From NCBI RefSeq assembly GCF_000143535.2, contig NC_037312.1:124001-188000 (forward strand): DNA of 64,000 bases, read 5' to 3'. The position numbers and the translations under genes were made by a program. The notes beneath the pieces were generated by a model that did no database searches, had not been told where the DNA came from, and saw only the letters and a list, made by a program, of their open reading frames with translations. How positions within the stretch are numbered: the stretch's first letter is position 1; every line of letters begins with the position of its first letter. The DNA is from Botrytis cinerea B05.10. Taxonomy: Eukaryota > Ascomycota > Leotiomycetes > Helotiales > Sclerotiniaceae. Shown piece after piece: positions 1 through 12,125 of the stretch.

Positions 1-663
1 CTTGAGGAGAGGCTACAGCACTGCGATAAAATCTCTAGTCAGTATATCCTTTCACAAGGCTCAAATATACTCCAGCGGCAGCAATAAACCTTGGAGATTG
101 ACAATTAACGGCCAATGCAAGTGTATAGCCAAAGTCGAAAGCAGGGAGCAACAGAAAAAGTCAGTAGCACACGGTATGTACGAGATACAAAAAACAGAAG
201 AAGTCCGGCGTGTGCTAGCCCAAACTTACCATGAGCCACTGGTAACCCGCGCACCACGTTTTCGGTAGCGTGGGTTATCGTAGCTTAGAAGACGCGATGT
301 GGAGCTCATCAATAGTTCGGTGGCATAGGGTAATGAACGGCAATCTGCATCAAGATTGTCTTCACCGCAAGTAATCCCCACGTTTTCTAGCGTACCCATA
401 GCTAAATCCGAAATATAATGCTACAATAAACTAGGGGTGTACAAATTAATATGGAATGGCGGCAATAAGTCATTCCATGCAGGATGAACTCGCACACACC
501 TTGGTAATTTTAGTAATAACGTGCATAGAAAAAGTTCCGATGATTTAATCTACGCCACGGCTAGTAGCTTTCTTCAAGAAGGTATGTAAAGACATCTTTC
601 CGTGCAATCATCATTGTTGGTCGATTGTCGATTGCTTGCCATTCTGGTAGTTAAGTGAAAATC
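1..663. other. intergenic region
   Basis: No supported gene. The open frames are short and lack family features. The right part is the promoter and 5' leader of the FAD-linked oxidase that begins at 664. Confidence 0.6.
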
Positions 664-2237
664 ATGGCGGGAGCTATCCTCGGTCTCATTCTTAGTCCGC
701 TGTTCTTCGCCAACTGGGTTTCAGCCAACAACCTCATACACGATGTCGGAAGCGATGTTCTTGGGTGCGCTACAGTTGAAGCCATCTTCCCGGACAAAGT
801 CTTTTACTCCAATAGTACCGTTTACCAGTACGAAAACAAGAATTTTTGGTCTCAGACGGAATATTTGAGTCCTGAATGTGTCTTCCGACCTACGACTGCT
901 AGAGATGTTGCTACCGCAGTTGCATTGTTGGGGACGGCAGAAGGAAAGTTTGCTGTAAGAGGCGGTGGCCACATGGCAATTAAGGGATCAAACAATATTG
1001 ACAACGGCGTGCTGATGGTCATGTCAAACATGACGACACTGTCGATATCTGACGATTGCAGCATTGTCTCTGTCGGGCCCTCGCATAGATGGGGGGATGT
1101 GTATAGTTATCTTCAGACTTACAATCGCGCTGTTCTTGGGGGCCGCCTAGCTTCAGTTGGTGTACCAGGGCTCCTTCTTGCTGGTGGCGTAAACTTCTAC
1201 GGAAATCAACATGGATTCTCTGCTGATATGGTCATTGGGTATGAGGTGGTCCTGGCAAATGGAACGATTGTATACGTCACCTCCAGCTCCTACGCCGATC
1301 TCTTCTGGGCGTTGAAAGGAGGTAGCAGCAACTTTGGTGTTGTTACAAAATTTGATTTGAGAACCGTCCCATCGGAAGGAATTTGGGCTGGTATATACAC
1401 CGTCGCACAGGACTATATCCCGGACTTTTATGCGGTAGGCATTTTCTTTCTCACCATTTGACAGAAATATACTAAGAATCAAAGGCCATTGCAAACTACT
1501 CCACGAATATCGTCGATCCACTTTCTCACATTGTTCCTGCAGTCATCCCTGTTGACTCAACCACCTCTGTTGGTGCCGTCATCCTCTTCTATGATAGCAC
1601 TAATATCAGCTATCCTGCTTGTTTTGAGCCTTTTACTTCCATCCCGAGTGTCAGCAACACTTTGGACTTCAAGACCCTCACAGAATTCTCCCTTGAGACC
1701 AACACCGCTATAACACCCAATATTAATGACGTGTTCGTTGCTGGAACTATCGTGGGCAAAACATATGACGAGCTTCTTCAAGGAATAAAGATTATCAACG
1801 ATACGTTTTTTTCGGCACTTCCTGAGCTGTATGCTCAACTTCCAGCGGAGAACATTTCCATCATCGAGATTGACTGGCAACCAATCGGTTCGCTTTGGTT
1901 GAGTGCCTCGGAGGCGAGTGGTGGTAATGCGCTAGGCCTTGATTCTTCAAAAGGCACATATCTTTGCTATGCGGAGGTTGTGGAATGGATTGGATCGTCT
2001 TATGATGAAATTGTTGCCGCTTGGGTCGAGAAAACAACTTACGCTATCAACAATGCTACGGAGGCGGCCGGGCTATACGATCCTTTCAACTACATGGGCG
2101 ATGCAGCCGGTTTTCAGAGCATTTTCCCTGGATATGGAGCAACGAATGAGGCCAAGCTTTTGTCTATTTCGAGAAAATATGACCCAAGTAGACTTTTCCA
2201 AACATTGATGCCAGGAGGTTATAAAATTGGAGTTTAG
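664..2237 (+). CDS. secreted FAD-linked oxidase, BBE-like (two exons)
   Basis: Probable extracellular flavin-dependent oxidoreductase of the VAO/berberine-bridge type; substrate unknown. Exons 664-1434 and 1485-2237 flank a 50-nt GT...AG intron with a TACTAAG-like branch site. Phases join, giving 507 aa, normal for the family. The first ATG is at 664; a GTG just upstream is not a plausible start. Residues 1-22 form a signal peptide. The FAD-binding PCMH domain spans about 60-240; it contains RGGGHM (about 99-104), whose His normally carries the 8-alpha flavin link, and GGVNFYGNQHG. The C-terminal BBE motif appears as KYDPSRLFQ near the end. Several N-x-S/T sites fit secretion. Such enzymes oxidise sugars, alcohols or secondary-metabolite intermediates; the sequence does not decide which. 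Confidence 0.87.
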
Positions 2238-3452
2238 GATTAGCCATTGTGCTTAAGAACACTTATATATAATATTGCGCGGAAAATCGCACACAACAAA
2301 GGTGCTTTTGATACATGATGAGTATTTTGTATATGTGCTGTCTCAGTTGCTAAGCTGGGAGTTGAAGAAGTCTGTGAAGATATTATCGGTGCCTTAGGCA
2401 TCAAAGCGTGTTCTTATCACGGATATTTAGTCAGCCACGATGCTACCTCTCTGCGTTGTGTGTTCTCTGCTTGTGTTCAACTATCTGAGGAGTACATCCA
2501 ACTATCGGAAGCTGCAATTATACTATTTCAAGTAAGCATCTGCCAATTCTATCTTGATGGAAGTGCTCCTCCTGCATATACATGCAAAGCGGTTACTAGA
2601 ATGGGTCGATATTTCCACTTTCACCTTCTTCACGGTTGGGACCCGAATGGATCTAGCAAGTCGACATGTTTGCATCCATGAGTCTCTTCAAATTTGCATA
2701 GAAACTTCTTTGGGTGTATGGTGATGTGTGGTCTTGGAGCCAAATCCATTGCAACCTTCAACTGTGCCCTCTACTCCAGCTTCCTTTTCCGTCACATGCG
2801 ATTTGCTACAAAAAATCCACTCCACAGAACCCAAAGTATATGGGTGCGGGTGAACCCAAGTTGGGTGTTCACCAATTCATGGCTATGGATAAAAGAGATA
2901 AAAGAGATCTGCCAATGGCATTCTTTCCCGCCTCCATATCATTCTTGCTCAAACAATCGAATGAGTTATATGCTACCTACCCCATCCAGATATCTTCAAC
3001 TATGTGATACATGCAGTCAGCATGCATTGCGCAATGGGGGGCCAAAAGTACCAGCACTCAATCGCGTTATCGATAATATTTGCCGGCGAAATGTCGCACT
3101 GCACCTGTATGCAGTAAAACCTCCGCGTTCGATACAGAAAATTTATATAACCGTCGGCAGGTACATCTACCGATCTGGCGCACAAATCGACATAAATGCA
3201 TCTATCTATACTCAGCCCCCGCCCCACCACATCGTTTCTGCAAACTGTTAAAAATTGAAATGTAACTTCATTGCATACAAGTGAAGTATTGAAGTATATT
3301 TTGGCATAACTACATTATCCATATAACCATGAAGGCTGTACGACGTAGAATTGGCGATGCGTTGATGGAAGGCTGTGTCTGGTTTAAAGAGACCTCAAGT
3401 CCCTTCCATTTTTATTTTCGTCGTGAAACAACAACTGTAAATAATATGCACC
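2238..3452. other. intergenic region
   Basis: About 1.2 kb between two plus-strand genes. Open frames are present in several registers, but none shows a domain, signal peptide or convincing splice structure. It should hold the oxidase terminator and the MFS promoter. I see no RNA gene or mobile element. Confidence 0.5.
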
Positions 3453-5538
3453 ATGGATTTCAAGGACTCACGCCCTAGACTTTCGAGCAGAATGTTCGAT
3501 GAGTTAAGTAAATCCTCATCTGTGTCGACGGAAACTTTCCCAAGTCTCGTTGAATCACCTCCTTTTGTTACTTTTCCAAGACCAAACTTTATGTTTCCAT
3601 TGGATAAATATGTACCAGATGAAGAAAGCTCGAGAGAACAGCTCCTGCAACACGAAAGACGATCTAGCGGCCCAAGAGTACCATTGGTGTCAGAAAGTAG
3701 AACCAACTCAACTTGGAAATGGATCCTGGTCTTCGGCGGATTGTCTATAGGAGCATTTCTAGCTGGTATGATTCACATACTGTTTAAGTCCAGGGTAATT
3801 CGCTGTTTGTTCATGGTTGACACAACCCAGGGCTCGATGCCACCATAGTCGCCGACGCACAGGGGCCCATTCTGCAAAGTCTAGGAGAAATTGAAAAGGT
3901 TGCTTGGATCGGTGTGGCTGACCCACTTGGATCTGGAGCTACTATCCTACTTATCGGTTCTTGCTATGGTATCTTCCAGATCAAATACATGTACATGTTA
4001 AGTATGTTGCTATTTGAGGTAGGAAGTGCAATTTGTGGAGCCTCGACTTCAATGAACGTCATGATAGTTGGTCGGATTATGGTGGGTATTGGAGGAGCGG
4101 GGATTGATTTAGGGTGAGTTGTCCCACCTATCTGATTGGCTTCTTCGCTTGTTGTCTGAAAGTTTCTCTTAATCGTCAAGAATAATTGGAGATCTGAAAC
4201 ATATTAGGAGCTGGATCAAATAAAAGCCATGCGATTTGTGCTAATCATATCCTTAGAGCTCTTAACTACCTTTCCAAATTCACACCTCCTCGTACCAGAC
4301 CCATCTACAACGCAATCCTTGGAATCTCCTTTGGGCTCGGCAACATTCTTGGTCCAGTAATTGGCGGCGCTTTTGCGAACAATCCGGCTCTCGGGTGGCG
4401 TTGGTCTTTCTATATCAATCTCCCTCTCGCTGCAATCATGGCACCCCTATTCCTCCTTCTTTTACCGAAACACAACCCCATGCGTTCCATCTCAATCTCA
4501 CAGAAACTAAAACTCATTGATATCGTCGGTTTCGTTTTACATGTTATCGTATGGGCTTCCTTTCTCGTTGGGGTCACAATGGGTGGTTCAACTTGGTCCT
4601 GGTCATCCATTCCTTCCATCGCAGTCTGGACACTCTTCGGGGTTTCTCTTTTCTGCTACGTTATCCAACAATCTCTTTGCCTTCTTACCACTTTTTCCCA
4701 TCGCATTTTCCCAGTTCATTTCCTCCGTTCCCGAACACTTGTTCTTCTTTTTATCGCTACTGCTGCGACAATGACAGCACTCGTCATACCTATCTTCTAC
4801 ATTCCTCTTCTTTATCAATTCGCGCATGGCTCATCTCCTATGGCATCAGCACTTAACTTGATCCCCGCAATCTCAGCCTTCTTCATCATCATCTTATGCA
4901 CAGGTGCATTGCTCCCGCGAATCGGCTACTACAAAGCTATCTATATTCTCGCCTCAGCCTTCATGATTGTCGGTGGAATATTTATGAGTCGAGTCAATAT
5001 CAATACGCCAAACAGAAAAATTTATCTTTACTCTATCCTAATTGGAATAGGAGTAGGGATGGTCTTCCAAATAGCCTATGATATTGGTATGAGTGAAGTG
5101 ACATTGATGGGTGCACAGGATACCACAGCCACCGAAGAATCAGGCGGCGACGAGCAAAAACTTATTGCGTATATAAACGTCGCGCAAGTGGGCTGTGCGG
5201 GTATTGCACTTAGTATTGCGGGATGCATGTACCAAAATTTGGGAGTGAAGAAGCTTCAAGAGGTTTTCGGAGATGGGGTTCCGGTGGATATCATCAGGGA
5301 AACTTTGGGTGGGTTGAAGAGTGAGGGGTTAGGAGATATGGAAACTGTTGATGGGGATATTATGAAGGGTGTATTAGATGCAGTGGTGGCGACTGTGGGG
5401 AATGTCTATTGGCTGGTTATTGTAGCGGGTGTGGTGTGTGCAATTTGTGGTCTGGGTATGAAGTGGGAAAGGGTGGTTTTGGAGCCAAAATTGGAGGGAA
5501 ATAGGAGATTTAATGTTCATTATGAAGCTATCGCCTGA
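3453..5538 (+). CDS. MFS drug:H+ antiporter-type transporter, 14-TM (three exons)
   Basis: Major facilitator exporter of the DHA2-like class, probably in the plasma membrane and exporting toxic small molecules or metabolites. Exons 3453-3765, 3831-4113 and 4257-5538 join in phase to 625 aa. The first join restores FLAGLDATIVADAQG, the typical end of TM1 and start of loop 1. The second joins GIGGAG...LG to ALNYLSKF. A hydrophilic N-terminus of about 90 residues precedes TM1. The antiporter motif C-like stretch is in GLGNILGPVIGGAF, just before the conserved GWRWSFYINLP. About 14 hydrophobic segments follow, with a long last loop before the final TM. Intron 2 (143 nt) has an alternative AG at 4205, but the one at 4256 keeps the family sequence. 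It is convergent with the GNAT gene 178 bp away. Substrate unknown. Confidence 0.88.
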
Positions 5539-5580
5539 GATTGTGGAGGACTATGTTCATTGTGTAACGTGGTCGATTCA

Positions 5581-5593
5581 GGGGGGGGGGGGG
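5581..5593. repeat. poly(G) tract
   Basis: Thirteen G residues in the short gap between the convergent MFS and GNAT genes. The length is likely to vary between strains or assemblies. Confidence 0.9.
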
Positions 5594-5716
5594 CTTAAAT
5601 CTGATTTTGGATAATCTACTTTCAATGATGAGTATGATTGAATACGATGGCTTTATAATCTCAATATGGTTTCCCATCTATACAATCATAGCGTTCGATT
5701 ATGAAATAGCACTGGC

Positions 5717-6466
5717 TCAGTAGTCTCCATCTTTGTCAACACCCTCCGGCCACCAAATCATATGCCCGCCTCCATCTCCATGCTCCCTCCCAATTCTCGT
5801 ATAGAAGTCTCCTAACCATTTGAACCCCAAATTTCTATACAATCTCTCTCCTTCAATGCTGGCCGTCAATCCCGAAGGAACCTCCTCTTTCTTCGCTCTC
5901 TCCAAAATATACTCCATCAACAATCTTCCAATGCCCTTCCCTTGATACTCAGGGAGTACAACAATAGTATTTACATGCCAGCGATTTTGCCTTCTTGGAA
6001 AAGTTTCCGGAGACCAATAACGCTCCTGATCCATCTTTATGGAGTGGCTGAAAACGGCATTGTTGGGTTTCGATGTCGCACGGTCTGGCCGGAGGTAATT
6101 ATAGAACGTGAACAAAACCGCCAAGAAGGAATTCAATAACCATCTCCCCAATCTTTCGACGCGGCTCCTCTCATGCACAAATTTCGCCGCCCCCGAATCC
6201 AGACCTTTACGATTATACATGCCGTAAGCCACAAGCACATCAGGTGACTCCGGGGAACAGACAACCAAAGTCAGAGTGCGAGGATTCAGATAGGATCTGG
6301 TGACGGCTTGTCCCGTGGATATCTGCAGATCTCGCGGATATCGTTTCGCGAGGGGGTTTAAAAAGTCGCTTACGGGACTGGATGCATAGGCTGCGATGAC
6401 GATGTGTGTCATTTGTGGGATATCGAATAGGGTTGCTGGACGCAGAATGAAGGGTGGAGAGGACAT
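5717..6466 (-). CDS. GNAT-family N-acetyltransferase
   Basis: Acyl-CoA-dependent N-acyltransferase of 249 aa without visible introns. The N-terminus ILRPATLFDIPQMTHIV is a typical GNAT beta1-alpha1 start. Motif A is VVLPEYQGKGIGRLLMEYIL (about residues 170-190), with Q-G-K-G-I-G forming the pyrophosphate-binding loop. The following LYRNLGFKWLGDF is motif B. An insertion of about 70 residues lies before motif A and includes the hydrophobic stretch LLNSFLAVLFTFYNYL. This is the usual fungal small-molecule acetyltransferase layout; the acceptor substrate cannot be read from sequence. It faces the MFS gene tail to tail. Confidence 0.85.
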   Translation of the reverse strand: MSSPPFILRPATLFDIPQMTHIVIAAYASSPVSDFLNPLAKRYPRDLQISTGQAVTRSYLNPRTLTLVVCSPESPDVLVAYGMYNRKGLDSGAAKFVHERSRVERLGRWLLNSFLAVLFTFYNYLRPDRATSKPNNAVFSHSIKMDQERYWSPETFPRRQNRWHVNTIVVLPEYQGKGIGRLLMEYILERAKKEEVPSGLTASIEGERLYRNLGFKWLGDFYTRIGREHGDGGGHMIWWPEGVDKDGDY

Positions 6467-7661
6467 TTTGGATGTTGGATTTTGGGTTTTAATGGTTGGA
6501 TTATCGGATGCGCAGAAGTTGTGGAAGAAGAATGATGGTGATTTTGATGTTCACCCAAGCACATGAAAATCGTTGGCAGGCAACCACTTTTGAGGTAAAG
6601 ATATATATATATGTATAGTGCAACTAATGAATCACGCCGGATGACTGACACAATCAAAATTGCTTATACCGAACTCCGATCTCCGAAAACTTGGATATGC
6701 CGAGGAAAGTCATAAGTCTTAATGATTCTTCAATTGGAGATGAGATACTTGATGTCAGTTCGCTACTATTCTCCGGTAACAAATATCTTGCCCATGGTGT
6801 CTTGGGCGCTGCTCGTCTTATGATTGGAGATGAAGTCGGAGTTCGCATCCAATCATGTGATTGCTGTATATGTAAGCACGAGTGAGATTGGTGGATCGAT
6901 GGGGAATATCGACGATGTTGTTAGGCAGACACTCAGACTCAGAAGAGATCTGTGTATTATAAGATGGATGGGAGATGCTTATGTTGATGAACTTTTCTCG
7001 AGGTCATAGCCTTGCCGGGAGAGTACACTTTTCGTGGGCAGGGCATAACTTTGAAGAGACTACTCAAAGTGCAAGTAAATCACCATCGACGGATGCACAA
7101 TCTGAGCTGCTTAAGTTGTCGATCAAGATAAGCTGCTTTCCTTCAATTAAGGAGAGGCATTTTTGTCGTTAGTCATGCAATTCAAGTCTCTAGTCTCCAG
7201 TCTCCAGTCTCCAGTCTCCAGTCTCACAGTGATATCGAACTCCCAGTCGCATTCGGAGTAGCTAGATACAGCTAGGGAAGAAACATAACAGATCGACAAT
7301 GGTGAGAAAATTCCTTTATTTCAGTATACACTATTGGAAAGATAACATCCAGCAGAGATGAACTCTCTGTTGGAACTCCTCATCATTCAATGGGATAATC
7401 GGAGTCCGAGAGTTCATCGAAAGTTCACAGTCCTGGAGATCATCCTACAAATTCTAGAGTAAGGGTGACTTTGAAACAGACATTGCTATTGACTCTAGCG
7501 CAGGAGATTATGATAAGTCTCAAGAAGCGTACCATGATAGTTGTCGAACTCTCATCTTCAAAAATAAAAGTTCATCCCGAAATTTCATTACATTACCAAA
7601 ATTAACACAACCTACCCTCACTCCAACTTCACTACTCCATAACGCTTTCAAAACTCAATCG
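6467..7661. other. intergenic region
   Basis: About 1.2 kb between the GNAT promoter and the 3' end of the AAA gene. A plus-strand open stretch at 6691-7009 is broken by stops and matches nothing I recognise; it could be a relic. A heptamer repeat is listed separately. Confidence 0.45.
7185..7226. repeat. heptamer tandem repeat AGTCTCC
   Basis: Six adjacent units: AGTCTCT, four AGTCTCC, then AGTCTCA. It is a simple minisatellite in noncoding DNA. Confidence 0.9.
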
Positions 7662-9549
7662 TCACATAGCCATCCCCACCATTGCCCTCGCCATCCCAAT
7701 ATGCATAGCACCATCCATTCTATTCGGACCAGGAACCTTCTCCGCTCCTATAAGCTCATCTGTGTTATCCATTTCCTCTACCAGCATTTTCGCTTGAGCC
7801 ACGAGTGCTTTGAGAAAAACGTTATCTTTGAGATGTGCAGGAATATCCACATTTGAGAGAGTCTTCCGAGGCTCGGTCTGCTTAACCGAATGGGGGGTTT
7901 CGGTGTCACTAGTGGGTTGAGGATTGCGAAGAACGCCTTCCATGCTATCGTCCTTCTCAACTACTACCCCGTCGTCTGTAGATGTAGAAGTAGAAGCAGT
8001 AGTGTCATTCTCACTCTCCTCCTCCTCTTCAGCATCATCATCACCCGCTCCTGTAGCACTCCTCGCAATACCCAATAGCGTAACAATAAACAGCTCTTTC
8101 AAATAAGCAAAACTGAATCCCTCCGTCATCTTCGCAACAAGCAAACACACATCCTCTCCAAAACCCACCATATCCTCTCCATCACCTCCCAACTTTCCCT
8201 TCCAAAATTCCACGTATGCTCTCCTCTCTTCTTCATTCGGAACCCGGAAACAGTACTTCCGATCAAATCTGCTCGGTCTCTTGCTAATACTCGAATCCAG
8301 TTTTCCCAAATGATTCGTACTGCCAATCATTAGGATTCCATCATTGGATTCTAGTCCATCTACTTCGTTGAGAAAGTATGAACGAGTTTTCTCTGTGACG
8401 AGGGAATCGAGGTCTTCGAAGATGAGGAGGCAGGGTGCCATTTGGCGGGCTTTTTGAAAGATGTTTGAGATGGACCATTTGGGGCCGTGGCATTCGCCGT
8501 CGAAGGATTTGACGTAGAGGGAGGGGATGGGGGAGGGACGAGAGGAGAGTGTTGACATGAGAGCTTTGATGGAGATGGTTTTGCCATTACCTGGAGGTGG
8601 GTGTTAGTGAGGAGGAAAATGGTAGGGAGCCCAGAGGAATGTGAGAGAGAAAGGACCCAAAGGAAGATATATAGAATAAAGAAATGTATTTATATCGGAG
8701 AGGCATAAATCGACACCAGTATCAATAGAGCGCATATCCAAAATTTAGCAGAGAACCCTCGCAATTCTTACCTGGTACACCATGCAAAATGATCCCACGT
8801 TTCCAAGGCACAGCAAGCTTTTTATACAAAGCCTGATTGTCAAAGAAGTCCTCCACATCAGCAATAAGATTAGTCTTCATCTTTTTATTAAGAATGACTT
8901 CGTCCCATGAGGAGCCCTGAACAGATTCGTAAAGTTTCTTATCTTTAACCCATTCTTGGCTATCGAAGACGTAGATTTCTTCGTGGAGTTCAATGGTCCA
9001 GGCACTGGCCGCTAGAATCAAAGCATCGATACCCCGCGCGGAGGGGTCGTCGTCTTTATCTGTAAGGACAAATTGTAACTTTGTGGTGCCGAACCCTCTT
9101 GGATCATCGTATTGTGCTCGATAAACAATGTATTTCATGTTCTCCCAGGTATAAAACCACCTGCGGAACTTGACCTGTTCGACAATTGTCTTCGGCTTGT
9201 TGTCAAGACGAGAGCCAGACGCGTGGTATGTGCGGATGGTCCATTTAGCGTCTTCATCATCTTCTTCATCTTCTTCATCTTCGTAGTCCTCAGCATCCTT
9301 GTGATAATCGTCTTTATCATCATTGTCTTTATCATTGCGCCTAGCAAACCCAGCATCGGCGTAGCCTATGAGATCGCATTGGTCGAAACTAGTTTGTACG
9401 ACTTGGGAATATTCATAGTAACTCCTGAGATTCTCTAAAAACAGGAGTGGAATGCACGTAGACTGAGCTATATGCTGACTTGTCCAGGCGCCGAAAGCTT
9501 GTCTGTGAAAACTGACCCTATTCCTCATTAGCTCATCGATCGTCTCCAT
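7662..9549 (-). CDS. BCS1-like AAA ATPase (two exons)
   Basis: AAA-type ATPase of 568 aa on the minus strand. Exon 1 is 9549-8772, intron 8771-8591 (181 nt), exon 2 8590-7662. Splicing restores the Walker A motif GVPGNGKT exactly across the junction, which strongly supports the model. Walker B is LLIFEDLDSL. The sensor/second-region stretch is GILMIGSTNHLGKLD, followed by RPSRFDRKYCF with arginine-finger-type residues. An acidic D/E-rich tract lies at about residues 70-100. A second Asp/Glu-Ser-rich insertion lies after the AAA core. Family members named for yeast Bcs1 include many fungal paralogues of unknown role outside the mitochondrial inner membrane. I see no clear Bcs1 N-terminal TM plus import signal, so I infer a divergent paralogue rather than the true Rieske-protein translocase. 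Confidence 0.85.
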
Positions 9550-11318
9550 TTTGAACTCTGTAGAAGAAGCACTCTAACTAACATGATTGTTTCGAATGCT
9601 ACAAAGTGACTTGCAGCTTTTTGAGAATAGTAAAACTACAAAAACTCAGAGGACCAAAAGCATGTAAGATTATATACCCCCACCCGCCTTCTCCTCGCAA
9701 GGCTGCGACGCCAAGTACACTGACTTACATTTCCCCTCACTCCAGGCAGCACTTCTACATCTTTCCACAAAATCAGTAAGCAATTCCTACAGCCTATCAA
9801 CTTGCCCGACATCCACACTTCCCTGCGACCATAAAGATAAATAACGTGAGTTCCCTTAACGTATTGGAAAACTGCACGGGGATATGCAAAAACATGCGTC
9901 TTAGGCGTGAGGATAATGGCAAACGAGAGAACTCCAAACGAGGCAACGACAAACGAGCGCATTATTCTATGGGCATCTGAAGTGCAGACTTCATATAGAA
10001 TAGAGTATTGAGACCCTAAGGATTGATTTATTTTTGAGCAACAATATACTGTTTCAATGAACTGTATCTGGTGTGCATTAATTATAGCATCCTCCAATGC
10101 ATATCATATCCAGTGAACAATAGATGGTGTACACTGTTTCTAAGCTTCAGATATTATAAAATCGAATGCATACGTGAGCAGGAGCGCTACATTTTTGAAT
10201 GTAGAATTCGTAATTTGATACTAGTACCACTTCTAGGAACTGGCCATCTGCAAGAAATCGACATATTTGAATCGAGTATCTCTCATCAGGCACTATGGTC
10301 ATAATTAGATCTGCTGAACGAATCTGCCAATTCCTTACTTCTTAGATATACTGCGTTTCATGCCAATGAATCCGGCACGAAATTCGACAAGTGATGAAAC
10401 AACCATCGTGTGGTTCCAGACGAGGTAATGAGAGCAAAAAGAAAAACTAGGAAGTATGCAGATGGAATTGAATTAGTACTCAGGGGTAGGGGATGCATAC
10501 AGAGGAAAAGAACCCATGAGTACTGGTAAATTCTCCACTGAATGTGAGCTGCCCGCAATACCAAATTCTAGATTGGATCGTCGAGAGCATGAATACAACT
10601 TGTTTCCTCTCTCGGGCGGCGTTTATCTACCCCAATTTCATTCCTCGTCGGCTCATCCATCAGGTTTCAGGAGCACTATATCCTTCTTCAACATCGACTT
10701 CGAGATCAAGAACACCATCTGAGCCAACTCGATCTCAGTAGATATCCATCTTTATATAATCCACTCGCGCTGTTTTCGCGGACGTCAAAATTTTCATCCT
10801 CAATATCAGCCTCTTAGCATCATCACCGAGGTTTGGATAACCTTCCTCCCTCCACTGCCCAAAGGAGTCATAGCCTCTCCTTAGTTCCTCTGCTGTCAAG
10901 TTAAACCCCATGATTATAACCAAGTGGGCGAAAGTGAATGCAGATAGTAAGTATTTGAAAAGGTAAAGTTGATCGATAGCGATCCGATCGGCTTCAACGA
11001 GTTTCAAGAGACCGTGTTACAAAGTAATTGAAATTGAAATCTAGAGACAACTATGTCTGACGATGATAGTGCATCGATATTTTACTGCACACTGAGCTTC
11101 ATATTGAAGAATAGTAAAAAGAAAAGTGCAAGTCCGAGAAGCGATTGTCATTTGGAATTATAATATTCAGCCATCATTTATCATTAAATTCATTAATCTC
11201 ATCTTTTATCAAACCATCAACCGGGTATCTCGTGTAACAAATCCTCCCAAAATATCCCGTTTTCCAGTTTTCTCCCATAATTCTGAAGAGAAGAAGGCTT
11301 CTACCGCAGTACAGCTGC
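9550..11318. other. intergenic region, possible gene relics
   Basis: About 1.8 kb with no supported gene. Two minus-strand open frames stand out weakly: 9636-10097, which contains a hydrophobic signal-like start at MRSFVVASFGVLSFAII, and 10735-11007, which starts MKLVEADRIAIDQLYLF. Neither has a recognisable domain or paired splice sites that would extend it. They may be relics or chance frames. Confidence 0.4.
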
Positions 11319-12125
11319 TTATACCGTAGGTGCAATGCTAACCGTCTTCACTCTTTGGAACATTCCAACATGCTTGATTCCTTCTTCATCCCAAGTCCCC
11401 ATCTCCTCGTCAATCTTAAATCCCCATTTAGCCCAAGCTTGCGCAACCTGTTCCTGTGCGTGAACACACATCAAGCCTTTCCACACAGGTATTTCTTCTG
11501 TGCTTGAAGCTCCAACATTTTCCATTCCCAATGTGGCAACAGATGGATTGAAGAATGTAGGGTTTTGTTGCGCCCAGGACATAGCTGCGCCTGCCAGTAA
11601 TTTGGAGATGCCAGCACCCCTGCACTCTTTGATGACTGCAATTCTGCCCAGCTTTATATATGGTTCGACTCCGTCATGATATGTAGTTGCTCGATCGACA
11701 ATGTAAGGAAGTGGATTTGTACCGTCAGGAACCGGAGCCGTTTCAAGTGCGTCAGCGTGATAGCTCGAGCCTGGTTCAGGATGTGGTGGATGTGGAAATG
11801 GTACTAGACGAATCGTGCCAATAGGTTGAGACGTAGTCCTACTTTTCTTCCTCTGTAATATGTTTCCATCATCGTCCTTGACTTCGGGATCAGTTGTTTC
11901 GTTCACTGAAGCATAAATGACCCAGTGGCAGGCGCGAGGATCATCGGAATCGAACTCGTTTTCGAGAGGAACCCCTTGCTCTTGGACGAAGACAGCTTCT
12001 CGAACTTCCATGGCGTCTAGGAAGGTTTTGGGAATATGATCGGGTTGCTGTGATGCGGGAAGTTTGCGATCATAGCCATCAAGGTTTGTTGGACCTAAGA
12101 ACTGGATGAAAGGAGTTGCAGACAT
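11319..12125 (-). CDS. GNAT-domain acyltransferase
   Basis: Single-exon protein of 268 aa. The N-terminal half contains MEVREAVFVQEQGVP, the hallmark of the ElaA/YitH-like GNAT branch in which R-x-x-V-F-V-x-E-Q-G begins the fold. The central part has IGTIRLVPFP. Motif A is LGRIAVIKECRGAGISKLL, with R-G-A-G-I-S as the CoA pyrophosphate loop. The C-terminus (AQAWAKWGFKIDEEMGTWDEEGIKH) resembles other fungal members that end with an E/H-rich strand. Fungal insertions (about residues 85-130) carry basic and Pro-rich sequence. The substrate is unknown. It is not closely similar to the GNAT gene at 5717-6466, so it is not a tandem duplicate. Confidence 0.85.
   Translation of the reverse strand: MSATPFIQFLGPTNLDGYDRKLPASQQPDHIPKTFLDAMEVREAVFVQEQGVPLENEFDSDDPRACHWVIYASVNETTDPEVKDDDGNILQRKKSRTTSQPIGTIRLVPFPHPPHPEPGSSYHADALETAPVPDGTNPLPYIVDRATTYHDGVEPYIKLGRIAVIKECRGAGISKLLAGAAMSWAQQNPTFFNPSVATLGMENVGASSTEEIPVWKGLMCVHAQEQVAQAWAKWGFKIDEEMGTWDEEGIKHVGMFQRVKTVSIAPTV

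Noticed and set aside
655..663. Upstream GTG start for the FAD oxidase
   Set aside because: Eukaryotic initiation favours the ATG at 664, which directly begins a good signal peptide.
9636..10097. Possible small secreted protein on the minus strand
   Set aside because: The hydrophobic start is internal to the frame, no family or splice support, and surrounding DNA looks like decayed intergenic sequence.
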